From Paenibacillus wynnii (GTDB lineage: Bacteria > Bacillota > Bacilli > Paenibacillales > Paenibacillaceae): a DNA stretch of 64,000 nt. Shown here one piece after another: positions 44,461 to 54,762 of the stretch. A program made the translations under genes and the position numbers. The notes under the pieces are model-generated. The model searched no databases and had not been told where the DNA came from. It saw nothing but the letters and a program-made list of their open reading frames with translations. Numbering within the stretch: the stretch's first letter is position 1; every line of letters starts with the position of its first letter. The DNA lies in NCBI RefSeq assembly GCF_030812855.1, contig NZ_JAUSTK010000007.1, positions 152,001 to 216,000 on the forward strand, given 5' to 3'.

Positions 44461-45183
44461 TTAGATCAAGGGTGATTTGGCTGGTAAGCCAGCTTTACGC
44501 GGATATTTTGCCGGTGTTACTCCCGTTTTTTGAATCAAAATAATATGACGAGCCGACTCTTCGACAGGCAGACTAAAAGACTCCACTTTCTCTAAGCGTC
44601 CACGTAATTCTTTAAGGCTGTATTTTGCTTCTGCCAATTCCTCTGATGGATCACTGCCTTTCATAGCTGCAAACCATCCATCCTTGCGAACAAATGGAAG
44701 ACAAAACTCATTCAACAGTGCAAGTCTGGCTACAGCGCGGGCGGTAACCAAATCATAGGCATCTCGATGTCCGGATTGGCGAGCCACATCTTCAGCCCGG
44801 CCGTGTATCAATTGTACTTCATCCAGCTTAAGCTCATTAGATACATGCTGGAGGAAAGATATTCTTTTGCTCAGAGAATCAACAATGGTTAACTTAAGAT
44901 GCGGGAAACATATCTTTAGAGGAATCCCCGGGAATCCAGCACCTGAGCCGATATCCGCCATACTCTTTATATCGTTGAACTTAAAGTGAAAAGCTAAGGA
45001 TATAGAATCATAAAAATGTTTTGTATATACCTGATCCCTCTCAGTTATCCCCGTAAGATTCATCTTTTCATTCCAAGATACTAATTCCTTATAATAGGTC
45101 TCAAATTGTTCCAGTTGTAAAGGTGTAAGGGTAATTCCTTTGTCTTGCAAAAGCTGTGTGAATTGTATTACTGTAGCATCCAT
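44461..45183 (-). CDS. rsmG: 16S rRNA m7G527 methyltransferase RsmG (GidB)
   Basis: 240 residues, Rossmann methyltransferase with the SAM loop DIGSGAGFPGIPLKI. It methylates G527 of 16S rRNA; loss gives low-level streptomycin resistance in many bacteria. The start lies 3 bases after the mnmG stop. Confidence 0.96.
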   Translation of the reverse strand: MDATVIQFTQLLQDKGITLTPLQLEQFETYYKELVSWNEKMNLTGITERDQVYTKHFYDSISLAFHFKFNDIKSMADIGSGAGFPGIPLKICFPHLKLTIVDSLSKRISFLQHVSNELKLDEVQLIHGRAEDVARQSGHRDAYDLVTARAVARLALLNEFCLPFVRKDGWFAAMKGSDPSEELAEAKYSLKELRGRLEKVESFSLPVEESARHIILIQKTGVTPAKYPRKAGLPAKSPLI

Positions 45184-45186
45184 TAT

Positions 45187-47073
45187 TTATCCTTTCGCCG
45201 CCGTAACCCGATTATAGTGTTCCAAGTAAACGAGAAGAATGGATACATCTGCGGGTGTTACCCCAGAGATCCGTGAGGCTTGACCGATAGATATCGGACG
45301 GATTTTGGTGAGCTTTTGTTTTGCTTCAATAGCCAGTCCGTGTATATCCGTATAATCGATATCATCCGGTATTTTCTTCTTCTCCATCTTTTGCAAACGC
45401 TCAACATGCTGCAGTTGCTTTTCAATGTAACCCGCATACTTGATTTGAATGCCTACCTGTTCTTTCATTTCCTCGTCCAATTCAACCGGTGAAGGTGACA
45501 CTGCATCAACGAAGCTATAGTCTAACTCCGGACGACGCATTAGTGTAAGCAAGTTGCTTCCATCTACAATAGATGCAGATTGCATTCCTTCTAATATGGA
45601 GTTAACCTCAACAGGCTTCACTTTTGTTTCTTGTAGTCTTTTCACTTCTTGATCTACCCGTTCCTTTTTCTCGCTAAAGATATCATAACGTTGCTGAGGG
45701 ATCAGACCAATGTCATAACCAATAGGAGTTAAGCGCAAGTCTGCATTGTCATGACGCAGCAATAGACGATATTCCGCACGGGAAGTGAGTAAGCGGTAAG
45801 GTTCATTAGTTCCTTTTGTAACTAGGTCATCTATTAATACACCAATATATCCTTGTGAACGATCAAGAACGATTGGTTCTTTATCTTGTACTTTACGGGC
45901 TGCATTAATACCAGCCATAACACCCTGTCCCGCTGCTTCCTCATAACCGGAGGTGCCATTAATTTGCCCGGCTGTAAACAAGCCTGGGAGACGTTTGGTT
46001 TCTAGTGAAGGCCATAGCTGAGTTGGAACCATAGCATCATACTCAATAGCGTAACCATTACGCATCATTTCTACCTTCTCCATCCCCGGGATAGACCGAA
46101 GAATGGCTAGCTGCACATCTTCAGGAAGACTGGTGGACAACCCTTGTACATAGTATTCCGATGTGTTTTTTCCTTCTGGCTCCAGAAAGATTTGATGCTT
46201 GGATTTATCACTAAAACGCACTACTTTATCTTCAATAGAAGGGCAGTAACGCGGACCGGTTCCTTCAATAATTCCTGTGAACATAGGTGCTCGGTGCAGG
46301 TTATCATTAATGATCTGGTGTGTGACTTCAGATGTATAGGTTAACCAGCATGGGAGCTGTTCATTCTGGGAAGACTTCGTCTCAAAGGAGAAAAATTTAG
46401 GCTTGTCGTCTCCCGGTTGAATTTCAGTTTTAGTAAAATCAATGGTGTCTCTATGCACGCGAGGTGGCGTACCGGTCTTAAATCGAACCAGATCAAAACC
46501 TAATTCACGCAAATTTTCAGCCAATCGAACGGAAGGCTGTTGGTTGTTTGGTCCGCTCTCGTAGGTCAGTTCACCCATGATAACCTTGCCCCGTAGATAA
46601 GTTCCGGTGGTTAAAATAACCGTTTTACTATGATAGGAAGTTCCGGTTTTGGTGACAACACCGGCACAACGTCCATCTTCTACAATCAGCGTTTCAACCA
46701 TTCCTTGGCGTAAAGTTAGGTTTGGTGTTTTTTCCATCGTTTCTTTCATCGCATGCTGATAGAGAAACTTATCGGCTTGTGCACGCAGAGCATGAACTGC
46801 CGGGCCTTTTCCTGTGTTCAGCATACGTAGTTGAATGAAGGTCTTATCTATATTGCGACCCATTTCTCCACCGAGCGCATCAATTTCGCGCACTACATGA
46901 CCTTTGGCAGGTCCGCCTATGGATGGATTGCAGGGCATAAATGCAACCATATCCAGGTTAATTGTAATCATCAGCGTATTGCAGCCCATCCGAGCTGCTG
47001 CCAGTGCTGCTTCGCAGCCGGCATGACCGGCGCCAATGACGATTACGTCATAGTTGCCTCCATCATAACTCAT
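45187..47073 (-). CDS. mnmG: tRNA uridine-34 carboxymethylaminomethyl enzyme MnmG (GidA)
   Basis: 628 residues. FAD loop [17 protein letters not shown] at the N terminus, conserved [14 protein letters not shown] and [16 protein letters not shown]. With MnmE it installs cmnm5 at U34 of several tRNAs. AGGAGGAGA precedes ATG. Confidence 0.98.
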   Translation of the reverse strand: MSYDGGNYDVIVIGAGHAGCEAALAAARMGCNTLMITINLDMVAFMPCNPSIGGPAKGHVVREIDALGGEMGRNIDKTFIQLRMLNTGKGPAVHALRAQADKFLYQHAMKETMEKTPNLTLRQGMVETLIVEDGRCAGVVTKTGTSYHSKTVILTTGTYLRGKVIMGELTYESGPNNQQPSVRLAENLRELGFDLVRFKTGTPPRVHRDTIDFTKTEIQPGDDKPKFFSFETKSSQNEQLPCWLTYTSEVTHQIINDNLHRAPMFTGIIEGTGPRYCPSIEDKVVRFSDKSKHQIFLEPEGKNTSEYYVQGLSTSLPEDVQLAILRSIPGMEKVEMMRNGYAIEYDAMVPTQLWPSLETKRLPGLFTAGQINGTSGYEEAAGQGVMAGINAARKVQDKEPIVLDRSQGYIGVLIDDLVTKGTNEPYRLLTSRAEYRLLLRHDNADLRLTPIGYDIGLIPQQRYDIFSEKKERVDQEVKRLQETKVKPVEVNSILEGMQSASIVDGSNLLTLMRRPELDYSFVDAVSPSPVELDEEMKEQVGIQIKYAGYIEKQLQHVERLQKMEKKKIPDDIDYTDIHGLAIEAKQKLTKIRPISIGQASRISGVTPADVSILLVYLEHYNRVTAAKG

Positions 47074-47123
47074 GTCCTGTCTCCTCCTAAATGTGGTTTA
47101 TGAAGCAATGCTTCTAATTAATG

Positions 47124-48500
47124 TTATTTACCTAAACAAAATTGTGAGAAAATCTGATCAAGCAGTGAATCCGCAGCAGTATCCCCTACAATCTCACCAA
47201 GTTGCTCCCAGGCTAGGCGTACATCTATCTGTATCATATCAATAGGGACAAGCAGATCAGCAGCTTCATATGCATCTTGAAGAGATTGATACGCTTTTTT
47301 AAGCAAAGCAATATGTCTAACGTTACTAACATATGTCAAGTCGCCCGATTCAAGCTTGCCGCCGAAAAAGAGTGTAGAAATGGCGTCCTCCAGTTTATCG
47401 AGACCTTCCTCTTCAATAACAGACATAGGCACTATATTTGTAGATTCAAAATATCGAAGCAGAACTTCCTGGTCCAGTTTGGACGGTAAGTCCATTTTAT
47501 TCATGATCACTAAGACTTGTCTACCGCTGATTTGTTCCATTAAAGCCAATTCATCCTCATGAAGAGGTTCATTAGCATTTAGTACTAGCAGAATTAGGTC
47601 CGCCTCACTAAAAGCAGCTCTTGAGCGTTCAACACCAATTTTCTCAACCACGTCCATCGTTTCCCGTATCCCGGCAGTATCAAGCAGCTTAAGCGGTATA
47701 TTATTAATGGTAACGTACTCTTCAATAACATCTCTGGTCGTTCCTGGAATATCGGTCACGATGGCTTTATTGTCACGGGCAAGAGCATTTAGCAATGAGG
47801 ATTTACCTACATTGGGTCGGCCAATAATAGCTGTTGTGATACCCTCACGTAGAATTTTACCTTCATTTGCTGTCTTAAGCAGCTTATTAATGCCATCCAT
47901 TCCTTCACGGCTTTTGGTTTTAATGAACTCTGAAGTAAGGGATTCCACATCATGCTCCGGGTAATCAATATTCACTTCAATATGAGCCAAGGTCTCAATT
48001 AGACTATGTCTTAAAGCATGGATTCGTTGTGACAAAGAGCCGCTTACCTGCTTCAATGCAATAGAAAAGGCCCGATCCGACTTAGAGCGAATCAGATCAA
48101 TAACAGCTTCCGCCTGTGACAAATCGATACGTCCATTTAAAAATGCCCGTTTGGTAAACTCTCCTGGTTCCGCGAGTCGAATATCCTGCTGAAGTAACAG
48201 ATCCATGACTCTTCTAACGGATATAACCCCACCATGAGCACTAATCTCTACAACATCTTCTGTGGTAAAGGACCGTGGAGCTTTCATAACAGTTACCAAT
48301 ACTTCTTCTATATTTTCTCCATCACCGGGGCTAACAATATGCCCATAATGAACCGTGTGAGACTCTACCTCAATCAGTGGAATCCGGCTGCGGAACAAAG
48401 GTGCTACTTGGGATATAGCCTCGGGACCGCTCACGCGGATGATGGCTATCCCTCCTTCACCTAACGCCGTAGATACAGCAGCAATAGTGTCACTAAGCAT
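47124..48500 (-). CDS. mnmE: tRNA modification GTPase MnmE (TrmE)
   Basis: 458 residues: N-terminal folate-binding domain, helical domain, embedded G domain ([14 protein letters not shown] near 226, [12 protein letters not shown]) and the C-terminal FCLGK motif essential for the family. Start ATG 48500 ([10 protein letters not shown]) is preferred to GTG 48512. Confidence 0.97.
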   Translation of the reverse strand: MLSDTIAAVSTALGEGGIAIIRVSGPEAISQVAPLFRSRIPLIEVESHTVHYGHIVSPGDGENIEEVLVTVMKAPRSFTTEDVVEISAHGGVISVRRVMDLLLQQDIRLAEPGEFTKRAFLNGRIDLSQAEAVIDLIRSKSDRAFSIALKQVSGSLSQRIHALRHSLIETLAHIEVNIDYPEHDVESLTSEFIKTKSREGMDGINKLLKTANEGKILREGITTAIIGRPNVGKSSLLNALARDNKAIVTDIPGTTRDVIEEYVTINNIPLKLLDTAGIRETMDVVEKIGVERSRAAFSEADLILLVLNANEPLHEDELALMEQISGRQVLVIMNKMDLPSKLDQEVLLRYFESTNIVPMSVIEEEGLDKLEDAISTLFFGGKLESGDLTYVSNVRHIALLKKAYQSLQDAYEAADLLVPIDMIQIDVRLAWEQLGEIVGDTAADSLLDQIFSQFCLGK

Positions 48501-48561
48501 GATATCATTCACCCCTATCTCTATCTGTAACTTATTAGTTGTTAAATCTTTTGCCTATTCT

Positions 48562-48601
48562 AAAAAAACAATGACCCCTTAGAGTGGTCAAGGAGTCATT
48601 G
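48562..48601 (-). terminator. Intrinsic terminator after khpB
   Basis: Minus-strand 12-bp stem CAATGACTCCTT / AAGGGGTCATTG (one G-U), then seven T. Confidence 0.88.
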
Positions 48602-48615
48602 CAGCAATATTAGTC

Positions 48616-49347
48616 TTACTTCAAGGTTATTACGACACGACGATTTGGATCTTCACCTTTACTCAGGGTATTCACTTGCCGGTGATCCTGAAGTCTAGAG
48701 TGAATAATCTTGCGCTCTTGTGGTGACATAGGTTCAAGAACAACCTCCTTACGTGTCCGAACAACGCGACCAGCCAATCGATCAGCCAGTTCTTCCAACG
48801 TTTTCTTACGCCGATCCCGGAAATTTTCTGCATCTAACACTAAGCGGATGAAGCTGTCCGAATATCTATTGGCTACGATATTAGCCAAGTATTGCAAAGC
48901 ATCGAGAGTTTGTCCTCTTCTGCCAATCAGTAATCCCAAATCGGGGCCTGATATTTGCAGAGTAGTTGATTCCTTAGTATGGACGATTTCTACTTCTACG
49001 ATAAGTCCCATGCTCTTCGCAACATCAACAATGAAGTTGATTGCTTCTTGATAAGCTTCCTCTGCCGGATGTCCGGAATCTTGCCGCGGCACACCGCCGA
49101 CCTCTTGTTTGCTCTCTCTAGTTGACTGCTGAGGCAGTGACGGAGAACTCGCCGCTGAGAGCGGTGCAATTTCAGGCAGTAAGGTCAGTTCCACCTTTGC
49201 TGCCTTCACACCGATCAATCCCAGGAATCCTCTTGACGGTTGCTCTAGTACGTTGACCGTTACCCGGTCCTTGTTCACTTTAAGTTCAGTAAGTCCACGT
49301 TCTACAGCTTCTTCAATGGTTTTCCCTGTCGCGACGGCTTTGCTCAT
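48616..49347 (-). CDS. khpB: RNA-binding protein KhpB (Jag/SpoIIIJ-associated)
   Basis: 243 residues: Jag_N domain (TGKTIEEAVERGLTEL), a disordered linker, KH domain with LLIGRRGQTLDALQYL, and R3H (MSPQERKIIHSRLQDHRQV). Binds RNA together with KhpA and affects cell elongation. Overlaps yidC by 4 bases. Confidence 0.95.
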   Translation of the reverse strand: MSKAVATGKTIEEAVERGLTELKVNKDRVTVNVLEQPSRGFLGLIGVKAAKVELTLLPEIAPLSAASSPSLPQQSTRESKQEVGGVPRQDSGHPAEEAYQEAINFIVDVAKSMGLIVEVEIVHTKESTTLQISGPDLGLLIGRRGQTLDALQYLANIVANRYSDSFIRLVLDAENFRDRRKKTLEELADRLAGRVVRTRKEVVLEPMSPQERKIIHSRLQDHRQVNTLSKGEDPNRRVVITLK

Positions 49348-50249
49348 TTTGACTTTTTGGCCTCCTTGGGTCCTTTGCCGCTGCTATTCTTAGCAGCACC
49401 TGCAGTACCTTTGTTGGAATTATTCTTGCTCTTCACTAGATTTGGACCGTCTTGGACGGTTCCAACTCCTGCAACAGCCAATTGGATCTTGTCGTTATTG
49501 CGGTATAAGAAATAGTTCTGAACAATGGTATAGATATTACTGAATACCCAGTACAAAGGTAACGCTGCTGGGAAATTGTAAGACATAACGAAAATCAGAA
49601 CAGGGTATATCATCATCATGAACTGCATCGGACCCTGTTGTTGCATCGGGTTCATTTTGGTCATCATTTTAGTTTGGATAAATGTTGTCAGAGCAGCAAG
49701 TACCGGCAGTATAAACAACTTATCCGGTTCACCAAGCTGCAACCACAGGAAAGTATGTTCCCGCAGGTCTGGATTGTAATAAATAGAGTTGTAGAGAGCG
49801 ATAAAAATCGGCATTTGAACAATTAAAGGAAGACAGCCGGCCATAGGATTAACTTTGTTCTCCTGGAACAATCTCATGGTTTCTTGCTGTACCTTCTCAG
49901 GTGTGTCTTTATATTTTTTCTGGATCTTCTGGAGTTCCGGCTGAATGGCTTGCATCGCACGCGAGCTTTTTACTTGTTTCATTGTAAGCGGCAAAATCAG
50001 CGTGCGGACAATGATAACCATCACGAGTACGGCTAATCCATATTGCCCATTAAACCACTTAGCGAACGTATCAAGAGCCAACGCAAAATAGTAAACTACA
50101 TTACTTTGCCAGAAGCTCCCTGTCTTCAAATCCTCCGTTGTGTGCGTCACAGTAGTCGCCGACGAGCATCCTGACAAGACAAGCAACGACAACATTAACA
50201 CAGCAATGACGAGGATCCATTTTCCCCGTCTAGTCTTCATTACAGACAC
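49344..50249 (-). CDS. yidC: Membrane protein insertase YidC (SpoIIIJ/OxaA type)
   Basis: 301 residues. Lipoprotein signal with lipobox LVLSGC, then five membrane helices of the YidC core, with the conserved basic segment LTMKQVKSSRAMQAIQPELQ and NPMAGCLPLIVQMPIFIALY. It inserts membrane proteins alone or with SecYEG. GTG 50249 with AGGGG 7 bases upstream is preferred; ATG 50240 is the alternative. Confidence 0.96.
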   Translation of the reverse strand: MSVMKTRRGKWILVIAVLMLSLLVLSGCSSATTVTHTTEDLKTGSFWQSNVVYYFALALDTFAKWFNGQYGLAVLVMVIIVRTLILPLTMKQVKSSRAMQAIQPELQKIQKKYKDTPEKVQQETMRLFQENKVNPMAGCLPLIVQMPIFIALYNSIYYNPDLREHTFLWLQLGEPDKLFILPVLAALTTFIQTKMMTKMNPMQQQGPMQFMMMIYPVLIFVMSYNFPAALPLYWVFSNIYTIVQNYFLYRNNDKIQLAVAGVGTVQDGPNLVKSKNNSNKGTAGAAKNSSGKGPKEAKKSK

Positions 50250-50335
50250 TTTAAAACCCCTCTCATAAACATTCCTTTGCACCGTAAATCATACCATAAT
50301 AATCACTACAAATAAACAAGCCTATTAAGCTCTAC

Positions 50336-50686
50336 TTATTTACGTGAAGCCTTTAACAGCTTGGCTTTGCGCAGCACATGCAGCGCACTTTTTTCGAGCT
50401 CTTTATATTCCATTGCCAGAGCTCCTTTCCTTACTATAAAAACCATATCCAATCCATCAGCGATTTCAGTTTCATGATGACGGACAATTTCCTTCACCAA
50501 TCTCCTCATTCGGTTCCGGACCACTGCATTTCCGACCTTCTTACTGACCGACACGCCCAGCCGGAATCGCTCCACCTCTTTTTTGCTGAACCAATAAACT
50601 ACAAATTGATGATTCGCAAATGACTTCCCATGGCGGTATACGCGGCTGAAGTCGGAACGGTTTCGTAATCGTAAACTTTTGCGCAC
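50336..50686 (-). CDS. rnpA: Ribonuclease P protein component
   Basis: 116 residues starting at GTG 50686 after AAGGAGA. The RNR motif region RLGVSVSKKVGNAVVRNRM is intact, as is the N-terminal RNRSDFSRVYRHGKS. Binds RNase P RNA for tRNA 5' maturation. Confidence 0.97.
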   Translation of the reverse strand: MRKSLRLRNRSDFSRVYRHGKSFANHQFVVYWFSKKEVERFRLGVSVSKKVGNAVVRNRMRRLVKEIVRHHETEIADGLDMVFIVRKGALAMEYKELEKSALHVLRKAKLLKASRK

Positions 50687-50840
50687 GAGAATCTCCTTAT
50701 TTAAAAGCCGAATTACAGCTCTCCGGAATTTTTCCTTCTAATTAGTATAGTCATTCAAGGTTAGGGATAAACGCTTCAGACGATGGATCATCTTCCTACC
50801 TCTTTTTTAATGAAGAATACTGAAATTCCTATTCTTAAAT

Positions 50841-50902
50841 GAAATATCCCCACAAAGTGGCGCAAACGCTGGAAGCGTAAACCAAACTCTGCGGGGAATT
50901 TT
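50841..50902 (-). promoter_or_regulatory. Long imperfect hairpin between rpmH and rnpA
   Basis: Outer arms around TCCCC / GGGGA extend toward GAAA / TTTC; the inner stem is ACGCT / AGCGT with a 3-nt loop. It lies beyond the rpmH terminator and upstream of rnpA. Role unknown. Confidence 0.4.
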
Positions 50903-50916
50903 CAACCTTATACAGT

Positions 50917-50938
50917 AAAAAAGACCACCGTAGTGGTC
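50917..50938 (-). terminator. Intrinsic terminator of rpmH
   Basis: Minus-strand GACCAC / GTGGTC stem with a 4-nt loop and six T, 16 bases past the stop. Confidence 0.8.
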
Positions 50939-50953
50939 CTTTAGTGGCCTAAC

Positions 50954-51088
50954 TTACGCACTCAAAGATTTTCTGCCTTTCAAGCGGCGGGCTGCCAGCA
51001 CTTTACGGCCGTTTTTCGTGCTCATTCTTTTGCGAAAACCATGCACCTTTTTGCGCTTGCTAACATTCGGTCTGAACGTCGGTCTCAT
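50954..51088 (-). CDS. rpmH: Large-subunit ribosomal protein bL34
   Basis: 44 residues, [20 protein letters not shown] at the start and RKSLSA at the end, the conserved short basic bL34. ATG 51088 after GGGAGG. Divergent from dnaA across the origin, as in Bacillales. Confidence 0.98.
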   Translation of the reverse strand: MRPTFRPNVSKRKKVHGFRKRMSTKNGRKVLAARRLKGRKSLSA

Positions 51089-51298
51089 GTATTGCACCTC
51101 CCTTACAGGAACTAATTTACTTTACTGTCTTATAAGCAAAAACGGGCTATGCCGTCCTTTAGTAGGGACAGTATCTACAGTATCATCATTTCATTTGGAG
51201 ACAAATCACCACAGAAAACACCTTTATATATTAAAACATATTTTATTGAGAAAAGTCAACCATACAGACAGAGACTCTCCTTCTATATAGAGAAACAA

Positions 51299-51646
51299 TT
51301 ATCCACAGCCTTTAGAAATAAAAAACTAATCCACAGGGTTTTACAGTTATCCACCTGTTACTAAAAAATAAAGTCGACTATCCGCACATGAGCACAACCT
51401 GTGTATAAAAAAATCGACAACTTGACGCATGCTGTCGAACCATGAACATATTATCAACAATATGTAGTGTTGTTCCTAATATTTATACACAAGTGATTGA
51501 ATTTGTGGATAAAATGTCCTCAGTCATTGAAAAACAGGGGTTGTTTTGCTATGATGGTATTACTTTTGAATGTGAATAGATTTGTTTGTTCGCTATATTA
51601 TCAACAAGCTGTGGATAACGTTGTGAACAATTCAAATTTATCCATG
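51299..51646. other. oriC DnaA-box cluster upstream of dnaA
   Basis: Perfect DnaA boxes (TTATCCACA or complement) at 51299-51307 (+), 51504-51512 (-) and 51610-51618 (-). One-mismatch boxes at 51327-51335, 51347-51355, 51400-51408 (-), 51451-51459, 51483-51491 and 51598-51606. The cluster should nucleate DnaA and also control dnaA transcription. The region between rpmH and dnaA (51089-51763) holds no gene. Confidence 0.92.
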
Positions 51647-51763
51647 TTTTTTTGTCTCTGCATATTGCGTACTGGGGATAAAGTTCACCATCAATTTATT
51701 TTCTTCGACATTTCCACTTCATGGCTGATGCCACATTTGGAAGATTTAAAGGAGTGACAGTCT

Positions 51764-53110
51764 GTGGACAGCCATACTTCCGAATTATGGCAGCAAATTT
51801 TATCAATTATTCAAACCAAATTAAGCAAACCGAGCTTTGATACCTGGTTTAAAGCCACGAAAGCTATGACTTTCGGCTCACAGGTTCTCATAATTTCGGC
51901 CCCTACAACGTTTGCTGTGGAATGGCTTGAGAGCCGTTACACCAAGCTGGTAGGCGCTACGGTTTTCGAAGTCACCGGAAAACAGGTTGACGTCAAATTT
52001 GTTATTGAAGAAAGCAAGCCCTCCGAGCCTGTAGTGCAACTATCCGCCCCGCAGCCTCCTGTATCGCGAGAAGAAGCACAGACTCATTTGCTCAATCCAA
52101 AATATACGTTTGATACGTTCGTAATTGGTTCCGGCAACCGTTTTGCGCATGCGGCATCCCTTGCTGTAGCTGAAGCGCCAGCCAAAGCCTATAATCCCTT
52201 GTTTTTATACGGGGGTGTTGGTCTGGGAAAAACCCATTTAATGCATGCCATCGGCCATTACGTTTTGGAGCATAACCCTAGTAATAAGGTGATTTATATC
52301 TCTTCCGAGAAATTCACCAACGAATTTATTAACTCCATCCGTGATAACCGCGGTGAAAGCTTTCGTAACAAATATCGCAACGTTGATATCTTGCTTATTG
52401 ACGATATTCAATTTCTGGCCGGCAAAGAGTCGACGCAGGAGGAATTTTTTCATACGTTCAATGCACTACACGAAGAACGCAAGCAAATTATTATCTCCAG
52501 TGACCGCCCGCCTAAAGAAATTCCAACCCTGGAAGAACGGCTGCGTTCCCGGTTTGAATGGGGTCTTATAACCGATATTCAACCGCCAGATTTGGAGACA
52601 CGGATTGCCATTTTGCGTAAGAAAGCCAAAGCGGAGAACCTGGATATCCCTAATGAGGCAATGATGTACATTGCCAGTCAGATTGATTCCAACATCCGGG
52701 AGCTTGAAGGGGCACTGATAAGGGTTGTAGCCTACTCTTCCCTGACAAATCAGGATGTCACTACTCATTTGGCTTCAGAAGCGCTTAAGGATATTATTCC
52801 TTCCAGTCGTCCTAAGATGATTACGATCGGGGATATTCAAGCTAAAGTTGGCGAATATTACAACCTTCGCATGGAAGATTTCAAAGCACGAAAACGTACC
52901 AAAGCCGTTGCTTTTCCGCGTCAGATCGCGATGTATCTATCCAGGGAATTAACCGACTATTCCTTGCCTAAGATTGGAGAAGCCTTCGGGGGACGCGACC
53001 ATACAACGGTCATTCACGCCCATGACAAGATCACACAGTCATTAAAGGTCGATCAGGAGCTGTACAAAGTGGTTAATAATCTTGCCGAAAAAATTAAAAA
53101 TCCTTCCTAA
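51764..53110 (+). CDS. dnaA: Chromosomal replication initiator DnaA
   Basis: 448 residues: domain I ([21 protein letters not shown]), linker, AAA+ domain with GGVGLGKTH (near 150) and LLIDDIQFL, and domain IV with the box-reading signature [14 protein letters not shown]. Starts at GTG 51764 after AAAGGAG. Autoregulation through the boxes at 51299-51646 is likely. Confidence 0.98.
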   Translation: MDSHTSELWQQILSIIQTKLSKPSFDTWFKATKAMTFGSQVLIISAPTTFAVEWLESRYTKLVGATVFEVTGKQVDVKFVIEESKPSEPVVQLSAPQPPVSREEAQTHLLNPKYTFDTFVIGSGNRFAHAASLAVAEAPAKAYNPLFLYGGVGLGKTHLMHAIGHYVLEHNPSNKVIYISSEKFTNEFINSIRDNRGESFRNKYRNVDILLIDDIQFLAGKESTQEEFFHTFNALHEERKQIIISSDRPPKEIPTLEERLRSRFEWGLITDIQPPDLETRIAILRKKAKAENLDIPNEAMMYIASQIDSNIRELEGALIRVVAYSSLTNQDVTTHLASEALKDIIPSSRPKMITIGDIQAKVGEYYNLRMEDFKARKRTKAVAFPRQIAMYLSRELTDYSLPKIGEAFGGRDHTTVIHAHDKITQSLKVDQELYKVVNNLAEKIKNPS

Positions 53111-53178
53111 GGATGTAAAGAGCCTATGCACAATCTATACACATGTGAATAGGCTTAATTTTATGCGGGTTCAAGGGG

Positions 53179-53235
53179 TTATCCACATATTCAGTGCCCC
53201 TACTACTAATACTATTAAATAACTATAATAATTCA
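53179..53235 (+). other. DNA-unwinding element with DnaA box and DnaA-trio repeats
   Basis: A perfect DnaA box (53179-53187), a short GC-rich spacer (GTGCCCC), then CTA CTA CTA ATA CTA TTA from 53200 and further AT-rich sequence. The complementary strand reads 3'-GAT GAT GAT TAT GAT AAT, matching the DnaA-trio rule 3'-[G/A]A[T/C]. It sits between dnaA and dnaN as in B. subtilis, and is the expected site of strand opening. Confidence 0.8.
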
Positions 53236-53307
53236 TCATCTATAAGCACGTCCCAAAGCAACTCGACAAATACAGGTTCCCCCAATTTTTCAGCTAGGAG
53301 TGAAGTT

Positions 53308-54450
53308 ATGAAAATCAGCATTCTTAAAAATGAACTTAACGAATCCATCCAACACGTATCAAAGGCTATATCCAGCAGAACAACGATCCCTATCCTTACC
53401 GGTATTAAACTGGAAGTCAGTCATCAGGGCGTTACACTAACTGCAAGCGATACTGATATATCCATCCAATCGTTTATTCCTGCGGAGAATGACAGCCATA
53501 CTATTGTGAAGGTGGAGCAGCCGGGAAGCGTTGTCCTGCCGGCTAAATTTTTCGTTGAAATCATCAAGAAGCTGCCCTCCAAAGAAATTCACATGGAAGT
53601 CAAAGATGGCTTCCAAACTTATATTTCTTCCGGAGCTACTGAAATTCAGATTGTGGGCCTTGATCCTGAAGAATTTCCGGTATTACCAAATATTGAAGAG
53701 AACGAGACGATTTCCCTACCGGGAGACCTGCTCAAAAATATGATCAAACAAACCGCATTCTCCATTTCAACTCAAGAAACGACACCGATTCTGACAGGAA
53801 TTCTGTGGAATCTGGCCGATGGTGAATTCAAGTTCACGGCTACTGACCGTCACCGCCTGGCTACTAGAGCTGCACATCTCGAAGGAACAGAAAATGTACG
53901 TTTTGGAAATGTCGTTATTGCCGGTAAAACGCTTAATGAGCTTAGTAAAATCATTCCGGATCAAAATATGCTCGTAGATATTGTGGTTGCGGATAACCAG
54001 GTATTGTTCAAAATCGACAAGGTCTTATTTTATTCGCGTATATTGGACGGAATTTATCCGGATACTTCTAGGATTATTCCTACTGCCTACAAAACAGAAC
54101 TAACTTTAGACACCAAAAAATTAAGTGAATCCATAGATCGGGCTTATTTGCTGTCCCGAGAAGAAAAAACGAATATTGTTCGTCTGCAAACGCTCGAAAA
54201 TGGGGGGATTGAAATTTCCTCCAGTTCCTCTGAGCTGGGCAAGGTTCGTGAAGAACTTGAAGTTATCGATTTCAAAGGTGAGCCTCTGAAAATTTCTTTC
54301 AACTCCAAATATATGCTTGATGTCTTAAAAGTTGTGGAAAGCGAGCAGCTTGTTATCGCATTTACCGGAATGATGAGTCCTATTATTCTTAAGCCCCTCG
54401 ATGAAAGCCAAAGCATGTACGTAATTTTGCCTTACCGAACTACAAATTAA
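53308..54450 (+). CDS. dnaN: DNA polymerase III sliding clamp beta
   Basis: 380 residues, starting MKISILKNELNESIQHVSKA, three repeated clamp domains, ending MYVILPYRTTN. The ring tethers polymerase and other proteins to DNA. ATG 53308 follows AGGAG by 7 bases; the longer open frame covers the origin region and is not coding. Confidence 0.98.
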   Translation: MKISILKNELNESIQHVSKAISSRTTIPILTGIKLEVSHQGVTLTASDTDISIQSFIPAENDSHTIVKVEQPGSVVLPAKFFVEIIKKLPSKEIHMEVKDGFQTYISSGATEIQIVGLDPEEFPVLPNIEENETISLPGDLLKNMIKQTAFSISTQETTPILTGILWNLADGEFKFTATDRHRLATRAAHLEGTENVRFGNVVIAGKTLNELSKIIPDQNMLVDIVVADNQVLFKIDKVLFYSRILDGIYPDTSRIIPTAYKTELTLDTKKLSESIDRAYLLSREEKTNIVRLQTLENGGIEISSSSSELGKVREELEVIDFKGEPLKISFNSKYMLDVLKVVESEQLVIAFTGMMSPIILKPLDESQSMYVILPYRTTN

Positions 54451-54467
54451 TTCCCCATTCACGTGGC

Positions 54468-54520
54468 TGTGGATAAGTGGGCGAAAGGACAAAAAGTCAT
54501 GAATCAAATTGTTATCCACA
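54468..54520. promoter_or_regulatory. Two perfect DnaA boxes flanking the yaaA start
   Basis: TGTGGATAA at 54468-54476 and TTATCCACA at 54512-54520, facing each other with centres 44 bp apart; a third near-match (GTATCCACA) lies at 54565-54573. They lie at the dnaN-yaaA junction. Confidence 0.7.
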
Positions 54521-54726
54521 GTGGATATATCAAACTCGATCAGTTTCTAAAGCTTTCTGAATGTGTATCCACAGGCGGAATGGCCAAGGCTTTGCTGCAG
54601 GAAGGATATGTCCGCGTCAACGGAGAAAAAGAAGAGCGCCGGGGTAGAAAGTTATACCCTGGGGATAAGATTGATGTGCAGGATGCCGGATCCTTTGAAG
54701 TTGTCGGCGGTGGAGTTAAGGAATAG
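54499..54726 (+). CDS. yaaA: S4-domain RNA-binding protein YaaA
   Basis: 75 residues: an S4 RNA-binding domain (IKLDQFLKLSECVSTGGMAK, then VRVNGEKEERRGRKL). B. subtilis YaaA (RlbA) acts in 50S ribosome assembly. Start ATG 54499 (MNQIVIHSGY) with AAAGGA upstream; a DnaA box lies just inside. Confidence 0.92.
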   Translation: MNQIVIHSGYIKLDQFLKLSECVSTGGMAKALLQEGYVRVNGEKEERRGRKLYPGDKIDVQDAGSFEVVGGGVKE

Positions 54727-54762
54727 GTATGGGCTTTAAATAGCGTCAGGAGGAACCATTAC

